Assembly: GCA_004297555.1 (NCBI GenBank)
Contig: SCSV01000286.1
Coordinates: 44,178 to 108,177 of the forward strand
Direction: 5' to 3'
DNA: 64,000 nucleotides
From: Salinibacterium sp.
GTDB taxonomy: Bacteria > Actinomycetota > Actinomycetes > Actinomycetales > Microbacteriaceae
Made by a program: the position numbers and the translations under genes. The notes under the pieces are model-generated. The model worked only from the letters and a program-made list of their open reading frames with translations. It was not told where the DNA came from and made no database searches. Below, in pieces: positions 33,720 to 40,811 of this stretch (its first letter is position 1; every line of letters begins with the position of its first letter).

Positions 33720-33821
33720 ATGAAGACCGAAGAGCTGATGCACAAGAAGAAGAAGCGCCGCTGCAAGAAGGGCGTCGTGAAGAGCGGGCCGCGCAAGGGC
33801 AAGTGCAAGACCCGTCGGTAG
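33720..33821 (+). CDS. Tiny Lys/Arg-rich protein (LMHKK family)
   Basis: 33 aa: MKTEELMHKKKKRRCKKG at the N-terminus and CKTRR at the end, with AAGAAGG upstream. About half the residues are Lys or Arg, with two Cys. It shares ELMH(K/S)KK with the next gene and LMHKK with the gene at 29694. Probable virion DNA-condensing peptide; the conserved LMH segment may be a processing or targeting signal. Confidence 0.55.
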   Translation: MKTEELMHKKKKRRCKKGVVKSGPRKGKCKTRR

Positions 33822-33867
33822 GTCTCCGGGCCCATCCACCTCGCCTCACCAAAGAAAGGAGACCGTC

Positions 33868-34032
33868 ATGGAAGAGCTGATGCACAGCAAGAAGAGAAGG
33901 AAGAAGAGCAGTGCAGGTCTGCGCAAGGCCCGCTGTGTTCGTTCCTGCCGTTCGGGCAAGCTGCGCGCTCGCCAGCCGAAGTCGAAGACGCTGGCCAAGT
34001 GCCGGCGACGCTGCCATGTGAAGGCGAAGTAG
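33868..34032 (+). CDS. Small Lys/Arg/Cys-rich protein (LMH family)
   Basis: 54 aa after a strong AAAGGAG. MEELMHSKKRRKKSS opens and CRRRCHVKAK closes the protein, with four Cys spaced as two pairs. Last gene of the late block, directly before a bidirectional terminator. Composition resembles protamine-like virion core proteins. Confidence 0.58.
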   Translation: MEELMHSKKRRKKSSAGLRKARCVRSCRSGKLRARQPKSKTLAKCRRRCHVKAK

Positions 34033-34050
34033 CGAAGTAGCGAAAAACAG

Positions 34051-34081
34051 GCCCCGGCGCTAGTTCAGGTCGGGGCTTTTT
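34051..34081. terminator. Bidirectional rho-independent terminator
   Basis: GCCCCG (34051-34056) pairs with CGGGGC (34071-34076), followed by TTTTT on the plus strand and preceded by AAAAAC, which gives a T-tract on the minus strand. It separates the late plus block from the minus early operon. The stop codon of the J-domain gene lies in the loop. Confidence 0.75.
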
Positions 34082-34553
34082 CGTTTGCGGGCGCAGCCTT
34101 CAGCTCCGCGTTGTACTTCTCGAGCCACTCGGCAGCCTGCATCACCGCCTGGAACCGCTCGCGGGAGCCGTCAGCTCGGTCCGGGTGAAACAGCTTGGCC
34201 CTCTCGCGCTTCTTCTCGCGAATCAGCTCCGAGTCGACCGGCTTGCCGTACTTGCCGTCGATGCCGAGACAGCTGCAGGCAACCATGAACTGAACGGAGC
34301 TGATGCTCTCGCCGGTGCGTTTGGCGCGCTTGGTGACCTTCTCCTTCACCTTCTTCGCCGCGGTCGTCACTGCATCGGCACCGTCGCGCATCGCGTTTCG
34401 AACGTTGTGTCGCAGCTGCCGGCGCATGGTGGCCTTGCCCCGCGCGCTCATACCGGCCGCATCTCCGAGCCTCTCCGACAGCTCGGTCGCCGCGGTGCTC
34501 GACAGCGTGTCGATGAGGCCGGAGAGGAAGGAGGGCTTCTTCGGTGGTGGCAT
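34065..34553 (-). CDS. J-domain protein
   Basis: 162 aa. The C-terminal J-domain has the HPD motif (123-125, LFHPDRADGS) after a basic helix (LIREKKRERAK), preceded by FMVACSCLGIDGKYGK. The N-terminal 85 residues are basic and helical and could bind DNA or membrane. It probably recruits host DnaK to a viral process such as replication or assembly. It lacks G/F and zinc domains, so it is a type III J-protein. Confidence 0.82.
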   Translation of the reverse strand: MPPPKKPSFLSGLIDTLSSTAATELSERLGDAAGMSARGKATMRRQLRHNVRNAMRDGADAVTTAAKKVKEKVTKRAKRTGESISSVQFMVACSCLGIDGKYGKPVDSELIREKKRERAKLFHPDRADGSRERFQAVMQAAEWLEKYNAELKAAPANEKAPT

Positions 34554-34613
34554 GACTATCGGCGAAAGCTCTTCTTGTCTGTTGGAGTCAACGTAGGCAT
34601 GTTGTGGCTACGG

Positions 34614-34832
34614 CTACGGCTGCAGCTTGGAACGGTCGACGGCGTTCATCGCTTCGGCGCGCAAGAACGACGACACGCCGATGACCCTTCTCAGTGGGTC
34701 CTTGTCCTTGAGCCTCTCCACGTGCTTCTTGAGTCGTGCGTACTCCTCGCCGGAGAGGTACACGGTGATGAACGTCCGGCCGTCAGAGCTGCGTGAGGGC
34801 TTGGTGTTCTTGCTGCCGTTCTTCTTCTTCAT
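34614..34832 (-). CDS. Ribbon-helix-helix regulator, candidate early repressor
   Basis: 72 aa from ATG 34832, chosen for GGAGG 8 nt upstream; ATG 34847 lies too close to the promoter. A Lys-rich arm leads to a beta strand (RTFITVYLSG) and two helices (EEYARLKKHVERL, VSSFLRAEAMNAV), the Arc/MetJ/CopG layout. Its own promoter contains the palindrome GTGACGTGTCAC, a variant of the operator found at the early promoters. I infer that it binds these sites and represses itself and the regulon. Confidence 0.65.
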   Translation of the reverse strand: MKKKNGSKNTKPSRSSDGRTFITVYLSGEEYARLKKHVERLKDKDPLRRVIGVSSFLRAEAMNAVDRSKLQP

Positions 34833-34854
34833 CGGTGTAGCCTCCATGCTGACT

Positions 34855-34882
34855 ATTATGTGACGTGTCACGAGAAGGTCAA
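34855..34882 (-). promoter_or_regulatory. Promoter-operator of the ribbon-helix-helix gene
   Basis: On the minus strand, -35 TTGACC (34882-34877), 16-bp spacer, -10 CATAAT (34860-34855). The palindrome GTGACGTGTCAC (34860-34871) fills the spacer, so a bound dimer would block polymerase. In the other early promoters the palindrome covers the -35 instead. Confidence 0.65.
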
Positions 34883-35298
34883 GTGTTGGTGCTTCGGAGC
34901 GGCTTGCGGAGGTCGAGCAGGTCGTACAGACGCCGCAGCCGACGCGCGATGGTTTCGTCTGGACCGGCGAACTCTCGCAGCACATGTGCGCGCGTCAACC
35001 GCACCCGCCGCTTCAGCTCGCGGTTCTCGGCGCGCGCATCGGCGAGCACCGGGCAGGTGTCGCAGTCGTGGCGAGCACGCGCGAGCTTGAGCACGGCATG
35101 GAGGTCGGCAAGCGCCATTGGTGGCAAGCCAACGGCAACAACGCGCTTGTCGTGATGCAAGTCCGCCAGCCACCGCTCCACCCGCTTGAGTACGCTCATC
35201 GCAGCCGCTCCGGCTTCGTCTTCGTGCGCTTCCCCGGCCGCGGGCTCGCTTCGGAACACCAGTCGATGAATGTCGTCGAGTGCCTTCCGTTTGGTCAT
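34879..35298 (-). CDS. Hypothetical helical protein
   Basis: 139 aa from ATG 35298 (GTG 35301 possible). Mostly helical, Arg/Leu/Ala-rich, with one CDTC pair near residue 80. No membrane helix. It precedes the regulator gene, and its 3' end overlaps that gene's -35 box. Function unknown. Confidence 0.55.
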   Translation of the reverse strand: MTKRKALDDIHRLVFRSEPAAGEAHEDEAGAAAMSVLKRVERWLADLHHDKRVVAVGLPPMALADLHAVLKLARARHDCDTCPVLADARAENRELKRRVRLTRAHVLREFAGPDETIARRLRRLYDLLDLRKPLRSTNT

Positions 35299-35301
35299 CA
35301 C

Positions 35302-36105
35302 CTAGCCAGCCCTCCTTGTCCGTTCGGCACGCCGCTGATTGTCGATGGGAACGTGCGAAAGCATACCGGCTTCGGCAATCAGGCTGTAGATGTCAGGGGC
35401 GAAGTCTCGACTCGCCGTCGGTGTGAACATGTCGTACGGCACGTTCGCGAGCCAGTGTATCTGGTTGCGCGTGAGGTAGCCCGACCGTCGCTTCGCGGCA
35501 CCAAACAGGATGTCGATGACGATGCGCGTCTCCTTGTTCGGCACCCGCCACCGCACGTACTCGCCCCACCGAGTCCCATCGCGATAGCCGATATTACAGT
35601 CGGGGGCCGGCTCCATGCGTGCTGCGCGTAGCTTGTTGCCGCCCTCGTCGTACGGCCAGACGCAGAGCTTGCACGGGCGGAAGAACCCGCTCGGTTCATG
35701 CTCGTCGTCGAGGTGACCACAGTGCTTGCATACCGGGTCGAGCGGGTCGTTCGACTCGAAGTCGTCGCAGGTGACGGTGTCGCTCTGCTTACCCTCCCAA
35801 ATGTATGGCTGTACGCCCTCGAACACGTAGCGCGTCGGGTCGACGACAGTTCCGTCCTTCTGCAGAATCCACCCGTGGTTGATGATGGGCTTGCCGTAGA
35901 ACATCTTGCAGGTGCGCGCGACCGGGCCGAGCCAGTGCCCGTAGACCGCAGTGCCCTTGATGACCTTGTCCTTCACCAGCTTCGAAGCGACGCCGAAGCA
36001 GTTGCCCGGCCACGTCGAGAGCGGCCACTGGATGCGCTTGGCTGCCTCCTGGGCAGTGACGGAGAAGACGTTCGGCTTCGGGCGGTAGTTGGTGAGGGCG
36101 CTCAT
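35302..36105 (-). CDS. Cys-His-Asp (papain/transglutaminase-like) protein with zinc knuckle
   Basis: 267 aa from ATG 36105. WPGNCFGVASKLV (Cys36), INHGWI (His77) and GTVVDPTRYVF (Asp89) give a candidate catalytic triad in the order seen in transglutaminase/NlpC-like folds. A four-Cys zinc site (CKHC 126-129, CKLC 145-148) interrupts the following region. Such folds act as peptidases, amidases or deamidases. Early-region location suggests action on a host protein. No close family recognised. Confidence 0.6.
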   Translation of the reverse strand: MSALTNYRPKPNVFSVTAQEAAKRIQWPLSTWPGNCFGVASKLVKDKVIKGTAVYGHWLGPVARTCKMFYGKPIINHGWILQKDGTVVDPTRYVFEGVQPYIWEGKQSDTVTCDDFESNDPLDPVCKHCGHLDDEHEPSGFFRPCKLCVWPYDEGGNKLRAARMEPAPDCNIGYRDGTRWGEYVRWRVPNKETRIVIDILFGAAKRRSGYLTRNQIHWLANVPYDMFTPTASRDFAPDIYSLIAEAGMLSHVPIDNQRRAERTRRAG

Positions 36106-36107
36106 GG

Positions 36108-36410
36108 TCAGTCCTCGCAGAGGGAGCAGCGTGCTCCGGGGGGAAGGGGCGGGCCGTGGGAGCACGTGTGCCACTTGACCTCAAGGCGCTTCGGCTTCGG
36201 CAGTTCTGGAATGCACTGCCCGGCGAGCACGAGACGCGCGTAGTTGACGGCGGCACGGCTCAGGTTGCGCCAGCGAAGACGTCCGGCGCGGTCATCGGGG
36301 TCTCGCTCCTCTTCGCGCTTCTGGTCCTCGGTCAGCGTGGGCTGCCAGAACTCCTTCGCCGCGGTGCGGAGCGCGATAGCTTCCTTCGAGGTGTCGGTCG
36401 GGCTGCTCAC
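36108..36410 (-). CDS. Small Cys-containing protein
   Basis: 100 aa from GTG 36410 (GTGA overlap). A helical N-terminal half (SKEAIALRTAAKEFW) is followed by a basic region and a terminal HTCSHG...CSLCED cluster that could bind zinc. In an operon of overlapping small genes. Confidence 0.55.
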   Translation of the reverse strand: MSSPTDTSKEAIALRTAAKEFWQPTLTEDQKREEERDPDDRAGRLRWRNLSRAAVNYARLVLAGQCIPELPKPKRLEVKWHTCSHGPPLPPGARCSLCED

Positions 36411-36922
36411 CGTCGACCTCCGATGGGACGGTCCAGGTTGCAGTCGCACGGGGTGAGCGGGCAGTCGGCCGCGTGTGTCAGTCCCAGCTTCCGCGCATCC
36501 TCTACGTCAGTGTCGTGCGCGTCGCGCCGGCTGACGATGCCCTCGGGGTTGTCGCTGAGCATCCCGAAGCGCGTCTGCGCACGTCGACTCGCGACCTCGT
36601 GAAAGGCTGAATGCAGCGCCTCGAACAGCTCGCTGAGCTTCATCGCGACGATGTACGTAGCAGCGTCTTCGTTCACGTCGTTCGTCTCCGGGCGGAAGAC
36701 GCGCTTGGTCGCGATGATTTTCATCAGCTTCTCGCGCAGGTCGGCGGGGAACTCACGGTCGCCGGTGGCGAGGGAGACGGTCTTCACCACCCGCTCCTCG
36801 ATGGTGCGGTAGTCGACCCAGAACCTCGAGCCGATGGTCAGCTCACGATTGTCGTCGCGGCCGATTTGCTTCTCGCACAGCTCTCTCAGCTCGCGGTTCA
36901 GCTCGTCGAAGTAGCTGCTCAT
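36407..36922 (-). CDS. Hypothetical soluble protein
   Basis: 171 aa from ATG 36922 with AAAGGAC upstream. Helical N-terminus (DELNRELRELCEKQIGR), an acidic/basic middle, and a CPLTPCDC motif near the end. No known family. Overlaps genes on both sides by 4 nt. Confidence 0.58.
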   Translation of the reverse strand: MSSYFDELNRELRELCEKQIGRDDNRELTIGSRFWVDYRTIEERVVKTVSLATGDREFPADLREKLMKIIATKRVFRPETNDVNEDAATYIVAMKLSELFEALHSAFHEVASRRAQTRFGMLSDNPEGIVSRRDAHDTDVEDARKLGLTHAADCPLTPCDCNLDRPIGGRR

Positions 36923-37104
36923 GGTCGGGGGTCCTTTCCGGTGAGGTGCTCGGCCATCTCCCAGCCCAGTTCGGTTGTGACCTTGTCGAGGAGATGTGCC
37001 GAGCGCACGAGTCCAGCAGTGAAGAGACGCTGCTTCATCACCACCAGCTCGTGTGCCATACCGGCCGTCATCCGACGGAACCGAGTCTCCTCTTTCAAGT
37101 TCAC
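36919..37104 (-). CDS. Small helical protein
   Basis: 61 aa from GTG 37104 (GTGA overlap with the upstream frame). It is an amphipathic helical protein (ELVVMKQRLFTAGLVRSAHL). The frame stays open far upstream, but the upstream portion reads as shadow composition, so the short form is preferred. Confidence 0.5.
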   Translation of the reverse strand: MNLKEETRFRRMTAGMAHELVVMKQRLFTAGLVRSAHLLDKVTTELGWEMAEHLTGKDPRP

Positions 37105-37581
37105 AGCACGACCCCGCCACCGGCCTCCAGGCCGATGGTGTAGAGCCGCGTCCCGAGCTGCTTGAGCAGGTGCAGCTCCTTGGTGGTGAGCTTCTCGAAG
37201 AAGGCGCGCTTGAACGGCAGCATGAAGCTGACCTCCGAGAGCATCTCGACCTGCTTCTTCGCCACGGTCGGGGCGAGTGGGGTACGGTGGTAGCTGGAAC
37301 AGCCGCGGGCGGAGGTCGACGGTGCCGCGAAAGTGCACGGTCATGCGCGAGAGCAGGCGCTCCAGCTCACCACAGGCCTTCCGCACCAGTTTCAGCTCGC
37401 GCTCGTCCACAAAGTAGACGAAGCGAGCGCGCTGGAGGCGTGAGTGGCTGAACTCGACCTCGGAGCGGCAGAAGTCCTTGGCGGCTTCGGCGTCACTCAC
37501 CTCCAACTCATCGATGCCGGGCACGGCGACCAGTACGCCACCGCGCTCGACGCCGACCCACCTGTGCACTCGCTTTTTCAC
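37101..37581 (-). pseudogene. Frameshifted gene or programmed-frameshift gene
   Basis: The first part from GTG 37581 (VKKRVHRWVGVERGG, then a charged helical domain ending TVDLRPRLFQ) and the last part ending VL at TGA 37101 (VAKKQVEMLSEVSFML, FFEKLTTKELHLLKQLG) are in different frames. The switch is near 37270-37300, beside two C-runs. The 481-nt length is one base over a multiple of three. It could be a sequencing indel, a real mutation, a +1 frameshift, or two genes with the second starting at GTG 37265. Confidence 0.5.
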
Positions 37582-37880
37582 CGCCGGGCTCCGCGCGCCA
37601 TGCAGCGCGCCACAATCATGAGGGCCTCGTGCTGGTCGATGCCCAAACGCTCGTTGTGCAGCCGGCAGGCCTCCCGCGCGTCCTCGATGGTGGGGCCGAA
37701 GAACCAGGGCATCTTCTGCCCAACCTTGCCCTCGTACGGCCAGTCGCCGTTCTGTCGAAAGCCGACCTCTCCATCGACGACGAACACCGGACGGAAGCCT
37801 CGGTCTTCGACGAACATCGTCTCGTCGACGAAGAGCACGATGCGGCGGTTGGGGGCGGGTTCGGTGACGCGCTTCTTCAT
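37578..37880 (-). CDS. Hypothetical protein
   Basis: 100 aa from ATG 37880. A beta-rich N-terminal half (RIVLFVDETMFVEDRGFRP) is followed by a helix (DAREACRLHNERLGID). Overlaps the next gene by GTGA. No family recognised. Confidence 0.55.
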   Translation of the reverse strand: MKKRVTEPAPNRRIVLFVDETMFVEDRGFRPVFVVDGEVGFRQNGDWPYEGKVGQKMPWFFGPTIEDAREACRLHNERLGIDQHEALMIVARCMARGARR

Positions 37881-38131
37881 GGCTTTTTGACCTCCGGGTA
37901 CACACCAACGAAATCGACGGTGCCGACCGGTGTGCGCGGTGTCAGTTCGTCCACGCGCATCCGAGCGCGCTTCACCTCGTAGTGGATGCGCAGCTGCAGA
38001 CGCTCCGTCTCGACGATGAGGTGCGAGTGAGCCCCGGCTGCCTGTAGCAGCTCCTTCGTCTGCCTCGCACGCTCCTCCGCTGAAGCGTAGGCCTCCAACT
38101 GCTTGGCGGCTTTCTCGCGCTCAGTGCTCAC
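37877..38131 (-). CDS. Small coiled-coil protein
   Basis: 84 aa from GTG 38131. Residues 1-55 form a predicted coiled coil (EKAAKQLEAYASAEERARQT). The end is beta-like (GTVDFVGVYPEVKKP). Translationally coupled to both neighbours. Confidence 0.52.
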   Translation of the reverse strand: MSTEREKAAKQLEAYASAEERARQTKELLQAAGAHSHLIVETERLQLRIHYEVKRARMRVDELTPRTPVGTVDFVGVYPEVKKP

Positions 38132-38649
38132 CGCTTCACCAGAAGGGCAGAACCGGTCGTGTGGAGCAGCCGGTACAGCTCGGCCGCCTTCGAGACGTCG
38201 ATGCTGGAACAGCTCGGGTTGATGTTCACGTCGAGACGAGCCTCGTTGTCGTTGACCACAACGTCGAAGTGGACCTCGATGAAGTCACCGATGACGAGCT
38301 TGCCATCGTAGTTGAGAATGGACTGCAGCTCGTTCGGCATGGTCGCGATGAACGCTGCGCGCGTAGCAGCGATGCGGTCTGCCCTCTGTTTCTCGGCCCT
38401 CGTGCGCTCTTCGGCCTGGGCGTTGTACTTCTCGACGGCTTCGCGAAGCTCCGGCTTCGCCATGCGCTCTGCTTCCCAGGTCTCGAACTCTTTGGCCGCC
38501 ATGACGGTCGTGTTGAAGTGCAGCTCCAGGCCACCGTACCCGTGGCGACTCTCCACGTTGCGGGTTCGAACCTCGACCCTGCCGCCCGGCAGCTTGCGCT
38601 GGATGCGCGGGCGGAGGTCTTCGATGGTGATTTTCTCGAGCGCGCTCAC
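38128..38649 (-). CDS. Hypothetical protein with central coiled coil
   Basis: 173 aa from GTG 38649. A beta-rich N-terminus, a charged helix at about 50-95 (EERTRAEKQRADRIAATR), and a C-terminal beta domain (GDFIEVHFDVVVNDNEARLD) with a CSSIDVSKAAELYRLL helix. Function unknown. Confidence 0.58.
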   Translation of the reverse strand: MSALEKITIEDLRPRIQRKLPGGRVEVRTRNVESRHGYGGLELHFNTTVMAAKEFETWEAERMAKPELREAVEKYNAQAEERTRAEKQRADRIAATRAAFIATMPNELQSILNYDGKLVIGDFIEVHFDVVVNDNEARLDVNINPSCSSIDVSKAAELYRLLHTTGSALLVKR

Positions 38650-38936
38650 GATTTCCTCCGGCGAAAAAACACCGGCCGCGTTGCAGACCGCTGTCGGTCG
38701 CGAGGCGGCTCTCGCGGCCCGTACACCTGGGAGGTTTCGTACTCGAAGATGCCGTCGAGGACCTCCCGCGGTAGCATCTTCGCGGCCATGTTGAGCGTCC
38801 CCGTCAGCAGGATGCTAAGAGCCGAGCTGCTGGCGGTATCGGAGAAGAGGACCTTGAGACCGTCAGCCAGCTCCTTAGCGACGTCGAGCGCCACTCCGGC
38901 GTTCGCGACCGCAGGGAAGTCGATGCCCTTCTTCAC
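38646..38936 (-). CDS. Hypothetical protein with basic tail
   Basis: 96 aa from GTG 38936. A moderately hydrophobic helix region (GVALDVAKELADGLKVLF, SALSILLTGTLNMAAKML) precedes an Arg-rich end (RDRQRSATRPVFFRRRKS). It may associate with membrane or nucleic acid. Confidence 0.52.
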   Translation of the reverse strand: MKKGIDFPAVANAGVALDVAKELADGLKVLFSDTASSSALSILLTGTLNMAAKMLPREVLDGIFEYETSQVYGPREPPRDRQRSATRPVFFRRRKS

Positions 38937-39202
38937 GGCAGCTCTCCCTTGGTGAGCTTGCGACTCTTGATGATGCAGGCGTTGATGATGTCGATGGCGT
39001 CGCTGATTTCCGCCCGGTAGAAGGCCGCGCAGTTGGGCAGTGCTTTCGAGGTCGGTTGGTCCTTGACCATCTTGTCGTGGAGGGCACGCAGCAGCTTCCG
39101 CACCTCGGTGAGGTCGCTCGCGTTCGTGTCGTGCGTGATGAACGCCACGTCAACAAGCTTCGCCTGTTCTTCAGTCAGCTGCTGAGTCACTTTGAAGGTC
39201 AT
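38933..39202 (-). CDS. Hypothetical helical protein, operon leader
   Basis: 89 aa from ATG 39202 with GAGAGG upstream. Soluble and helical (TEVRKLLRALHDKMVKD), one NCAAF and one NACII Cys. Most promoter-proximal CDS of the operon that runs down to 36.1 kb or further. The promoter is 375 nt upstream, beyond a tRNA-like element. Confidence 0.55.
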   Translation of the reverse strand: MTFKVTQQLTEEQAKLVDVAFITHDTNASDLTEVRKLLRALHDKMVKDQPTSKALPNCAAFYRAEISDAIDIINACIIKSRKLTKGELP

Positions 39203-39572
39203 GTCGTCTGTCCTCTCTCCACGGTGCCGGCCGACGCAGAGCCCGATGCGCCACCAGCACCACTGCCGTTACTTGCGCGGGCTACATCGACCTGCGCGGG
39301 GTCAGCGCGCGTGCCCGGCCGGGAAGTCTCTGTTGACCGTACTGCGTGTGCTCCTGTGGAGCGAGGTGGATTCGAACCACCCCTGGCTTCTTACCCAGAC
39401 AGCCATCGTGCCCATGAGCCTGTCGACCGGCTCGCACGTTCACCCCAGAACCGAGGTACTGATGGCCTGCACACCACCAGCCCCTCGGTGTTTCGCGAAC
39501 AACTACTTCGCGGAACCTCCTTTCATCTGAACCTGAACCTGGGTTGTCATCTCGTGTCCGTCCTCCATCTGC
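39203..39572 (-). other. Leader region without protein gene
   Basis: About 370 nt between the promoter at 39573-39600 and the first CDS. No convincing ORF; the short ORFs here are not supported by start context or composition. The only structured element seen is the tRNA-like sequence at 39358-39437. Confidence 0.5.
39358..39437 (-). tRNA. tRNA-like element, degenerate
   Basis: On the minus strand a perfect T-arm (GGTGG, TTCGAAT, CCACC) is followed by CTCGCTC, which pairs 6 of 7 with GTGCGAG at the 5' end 80 nt away. A three-pair D-stem (GCC/GGC) and a CTGG/CCAG hairpin just before the T-arm fit a type II shape. The would-be anticodon loop lacks U33, and no CCA is encoded. It may be a decayed tRNA, a tRNA mimic, or an attachment-site remnant. 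Confidence 0.3.
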
Positions 39573-39600
39573 ATCATACACACTCACGTTGACGTGTCAA
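39573..39600 (-). promoter_or_regulatory. Early promoter with operator palindrome
   Basis: Minus strand: -35 TTGACA (39600-39595), 16-bp spacer, -10 TATGAT (39578-39573). The palindrome TTGACGTGTCAA (39589-39600) includes the -35. Drives the operon starting at 39202, with the tRNA-like element in the leader. Confidence 0.72.
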
Positions 39601-39607
39601 GGTGAGT

Positions 39608-40045
39608 CTAAGAAGCGTCCAGCACCTTCCTGTACTGCTCCAGCGTCGGAACGTCAACCCCACGCGCTGCGTACTTCTCCTGTGCCCGCTTCTGGAGCCG
39701 GTGTCCGGTCCCGAAGTGATTCCACGCCGAGCACAGCTCCTCGCACGCGTCGCAATACGTCTTCGCCCAGGTGTTACCGTCGGCGGCGTCCGGGTTGCTC
39801 ATGTCTCCCGTGTACCGCCGCACCGTCACGTTGCGGACGTAGCAGCACAGCTTGCACGCACGCCGCTCCTTCCACGAGCGCAGCTGAGTCTGGTGCGTCT
39901 GTCCACACGTCGGGCATCCGTACCGCGCGATACCGGTCTGCTTGTCCAGGCTGAACTTCGCACCGCGAACCTTCTTGCGGTAGTCGACGCAGTCGTAGTT
40001 GCCACAGGCTCGAACGTCCTTCTCGACAATCCAGGCGCGTGTCAT
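39608..40045 (-). CDS. Multi-zinc-ribbon protein
   Basis: 145 aa from ATG 40045 (ATGA overlap). Four Cys clusters (CGNYDC, CPTCGQTH, CKLCC, CDACEELC) indicate two or more zinc sites. The rest is basic. Likely nucleic-acid binding. Co-transcribed with the KOW protein and neighbours from the promoter at 40.8 kb. Confidence 0.62.
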   Translation of the reverse strand: MTRAWIVEKDVRACGNYDCVDYRKKVRGAKFSLDKQTGIARYGCPTCGQTHQTQLRSWKERRACKLCCYVRNVTVRRYTGDMSNPDAADGNTWAKTYCDACEELCSAWNHFGTGHRLQKRAQEKYAARGVDVPTLEQYRKVLDAS

Positions 40046-40242
40046 CCCGGCGGGGCTCCCGGAGGCGTCACCACCTCCAGCTCGTCTTCGTTGAACGAAA
40101 GCGTCACGCCGTTCTGCAGCGTGGCGACGACCTTCAGCAGCTTCTGCTTCTGGTCGTTCACTTCCTCGAAGGTGCGGTACACGACTCCGTACGCGCCGCT
40201 CATCAGCCCAGACTTCACCCGGATGTTGTCGCCGCTCTTCAT
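40042..40242 (-). CDS. KOW-domain-like small protein
   Basis: 66 aa, GAGAGGCC before ATG 40242. GDNIRVKSGLMSGAYGVVYR matches the KOW pattern (GDxVxVxxGxxxGxxGxV) of NusG and some ribosomal proteins, followed by beta segments. It may bind RNA, polymerase or the ribosome. The assignment rests on one motif. Confidence 0.55.
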   Translation of the reverse strand: MKSGDNIRVKSGLMSGAYGVVYRTFEEVNDQKQKLLKVVATLQNGVTLSFNEDELEVVTPPGAPPG

Positions 40243-40481
40243 GGCCTCTCCACACTGCGTTCCGTCGGGTCAACGCGACCCGCGTAGCTCCACACTTTGA
40301 TGGGGCCAATCGAATAGTCATACAGCTCGTTGTTCCGTACCAGCTCGCGGTCGACGAACACGCGCCCGCCGTGACTCATCGACGCCGGCTCGCTGCGCAA
40401 CACGCACGGGCCCGGCTGGCTCATCAAGGCGCGCGTCGACGAGACGGGGTGGCTGAAGTGAACGGATGCATCTACAAGCAT
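40239..40481 (-). CDS. Hypothetical small protein
   Basis: 80 aa from ATG 40481, which overlaps the end of the upstream gene. Beta-rich C-terminal half (GRVFVDRELVRNNELYDYSI). No motif. Both ends overlap neighbours, supporting its place in the operon. Confidence 0.5.
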   Translation of the reverse strand: MLVDASVHFSHPVSSTRALMSQPGPCVLRSEPASMSHGGRVFVDRELVRNNELYDYSIGPIKVWSYAGRVDPTERSVERP

Positions 40482-40735
40482 ACGCTCGGGGTGTTCTTCA
40501 TCGCCGCGTTCGCGAAGAAGGACTTCGCGTGGCAGCTGCGCGACGTGCCAACACCTCTCATCCTCCACCGCAGGGCGTAGACGACCTGCGCGACCGCGCA
40601 TGATGAGCGCTCGTACGTCTCGAAGGCGATGGCGCGGGCCCAGAGTCTCCTGGCCGCCTGCTTCCAGCCGCGGTTCCCGTGCACGCGCACGAACTGCTGC
40701 AGCGCCTGCTTCTGCTCCATCGTCAGCGGTGTCAT
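40472..40735 (-). CDS. Hypothetical basic helical protein
   Basis: 87 aa. Start ATG 40735 is preceded by AAAGGAGACCTGCACATG, the conserved start context. The N-terminal helix (MEQKQALQQFVRVHG) and Arg/Trp-rich middle suggest nucleic-acid binding. First gene after the promoter at 40.8 kb. Confidence 0.58.
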   Translation of the reverse strand: MTPLTMEQKQALQQFVRVHGNRGWKQAARRLWARAIAFETYERSSCAVAQVVYALRWRMRGVGTSRSCHAKSFFANAAMKNTPSVCL

Positions 40736-40783
40736 GTGCAGGTCTCCTTTGGTGCTTCGTCCGTCCGACCGTCCGACCTCTAC

Positions 40784-40811
40784 ATCTTAATCACCCACCT
40801 TGACGTGTCAA
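40784..40811 (-). promoter_or_regulatory. Early promoter with operator palindrome
   Basis: Minus strand: -35 TTGACA (40811-40806), 16-bp spacer containing AAGGTGGGTG, -10 TAAGAT (40789-40784). Palindrome TTGACGTGTCAA at 40800-40811 also contains the stop codon of the upstream gene. Near-identical to the promoter at 47564. Confidence 0.78.

Noticed and set aside
36919..37908. 329-codon minus frame as a single protein
   Set aside because: Only parts of the frame have protein-like composition. The first 110 codons shadow the gene at 37578-37880, and another stretch shadows the frame ending at 37101.
38560..38590. GGTTCGAAC T-loop-like sequence
   Set aside because: It lies inside a coding gene (38128-38649), with no acceptor or anticodon arm around it.
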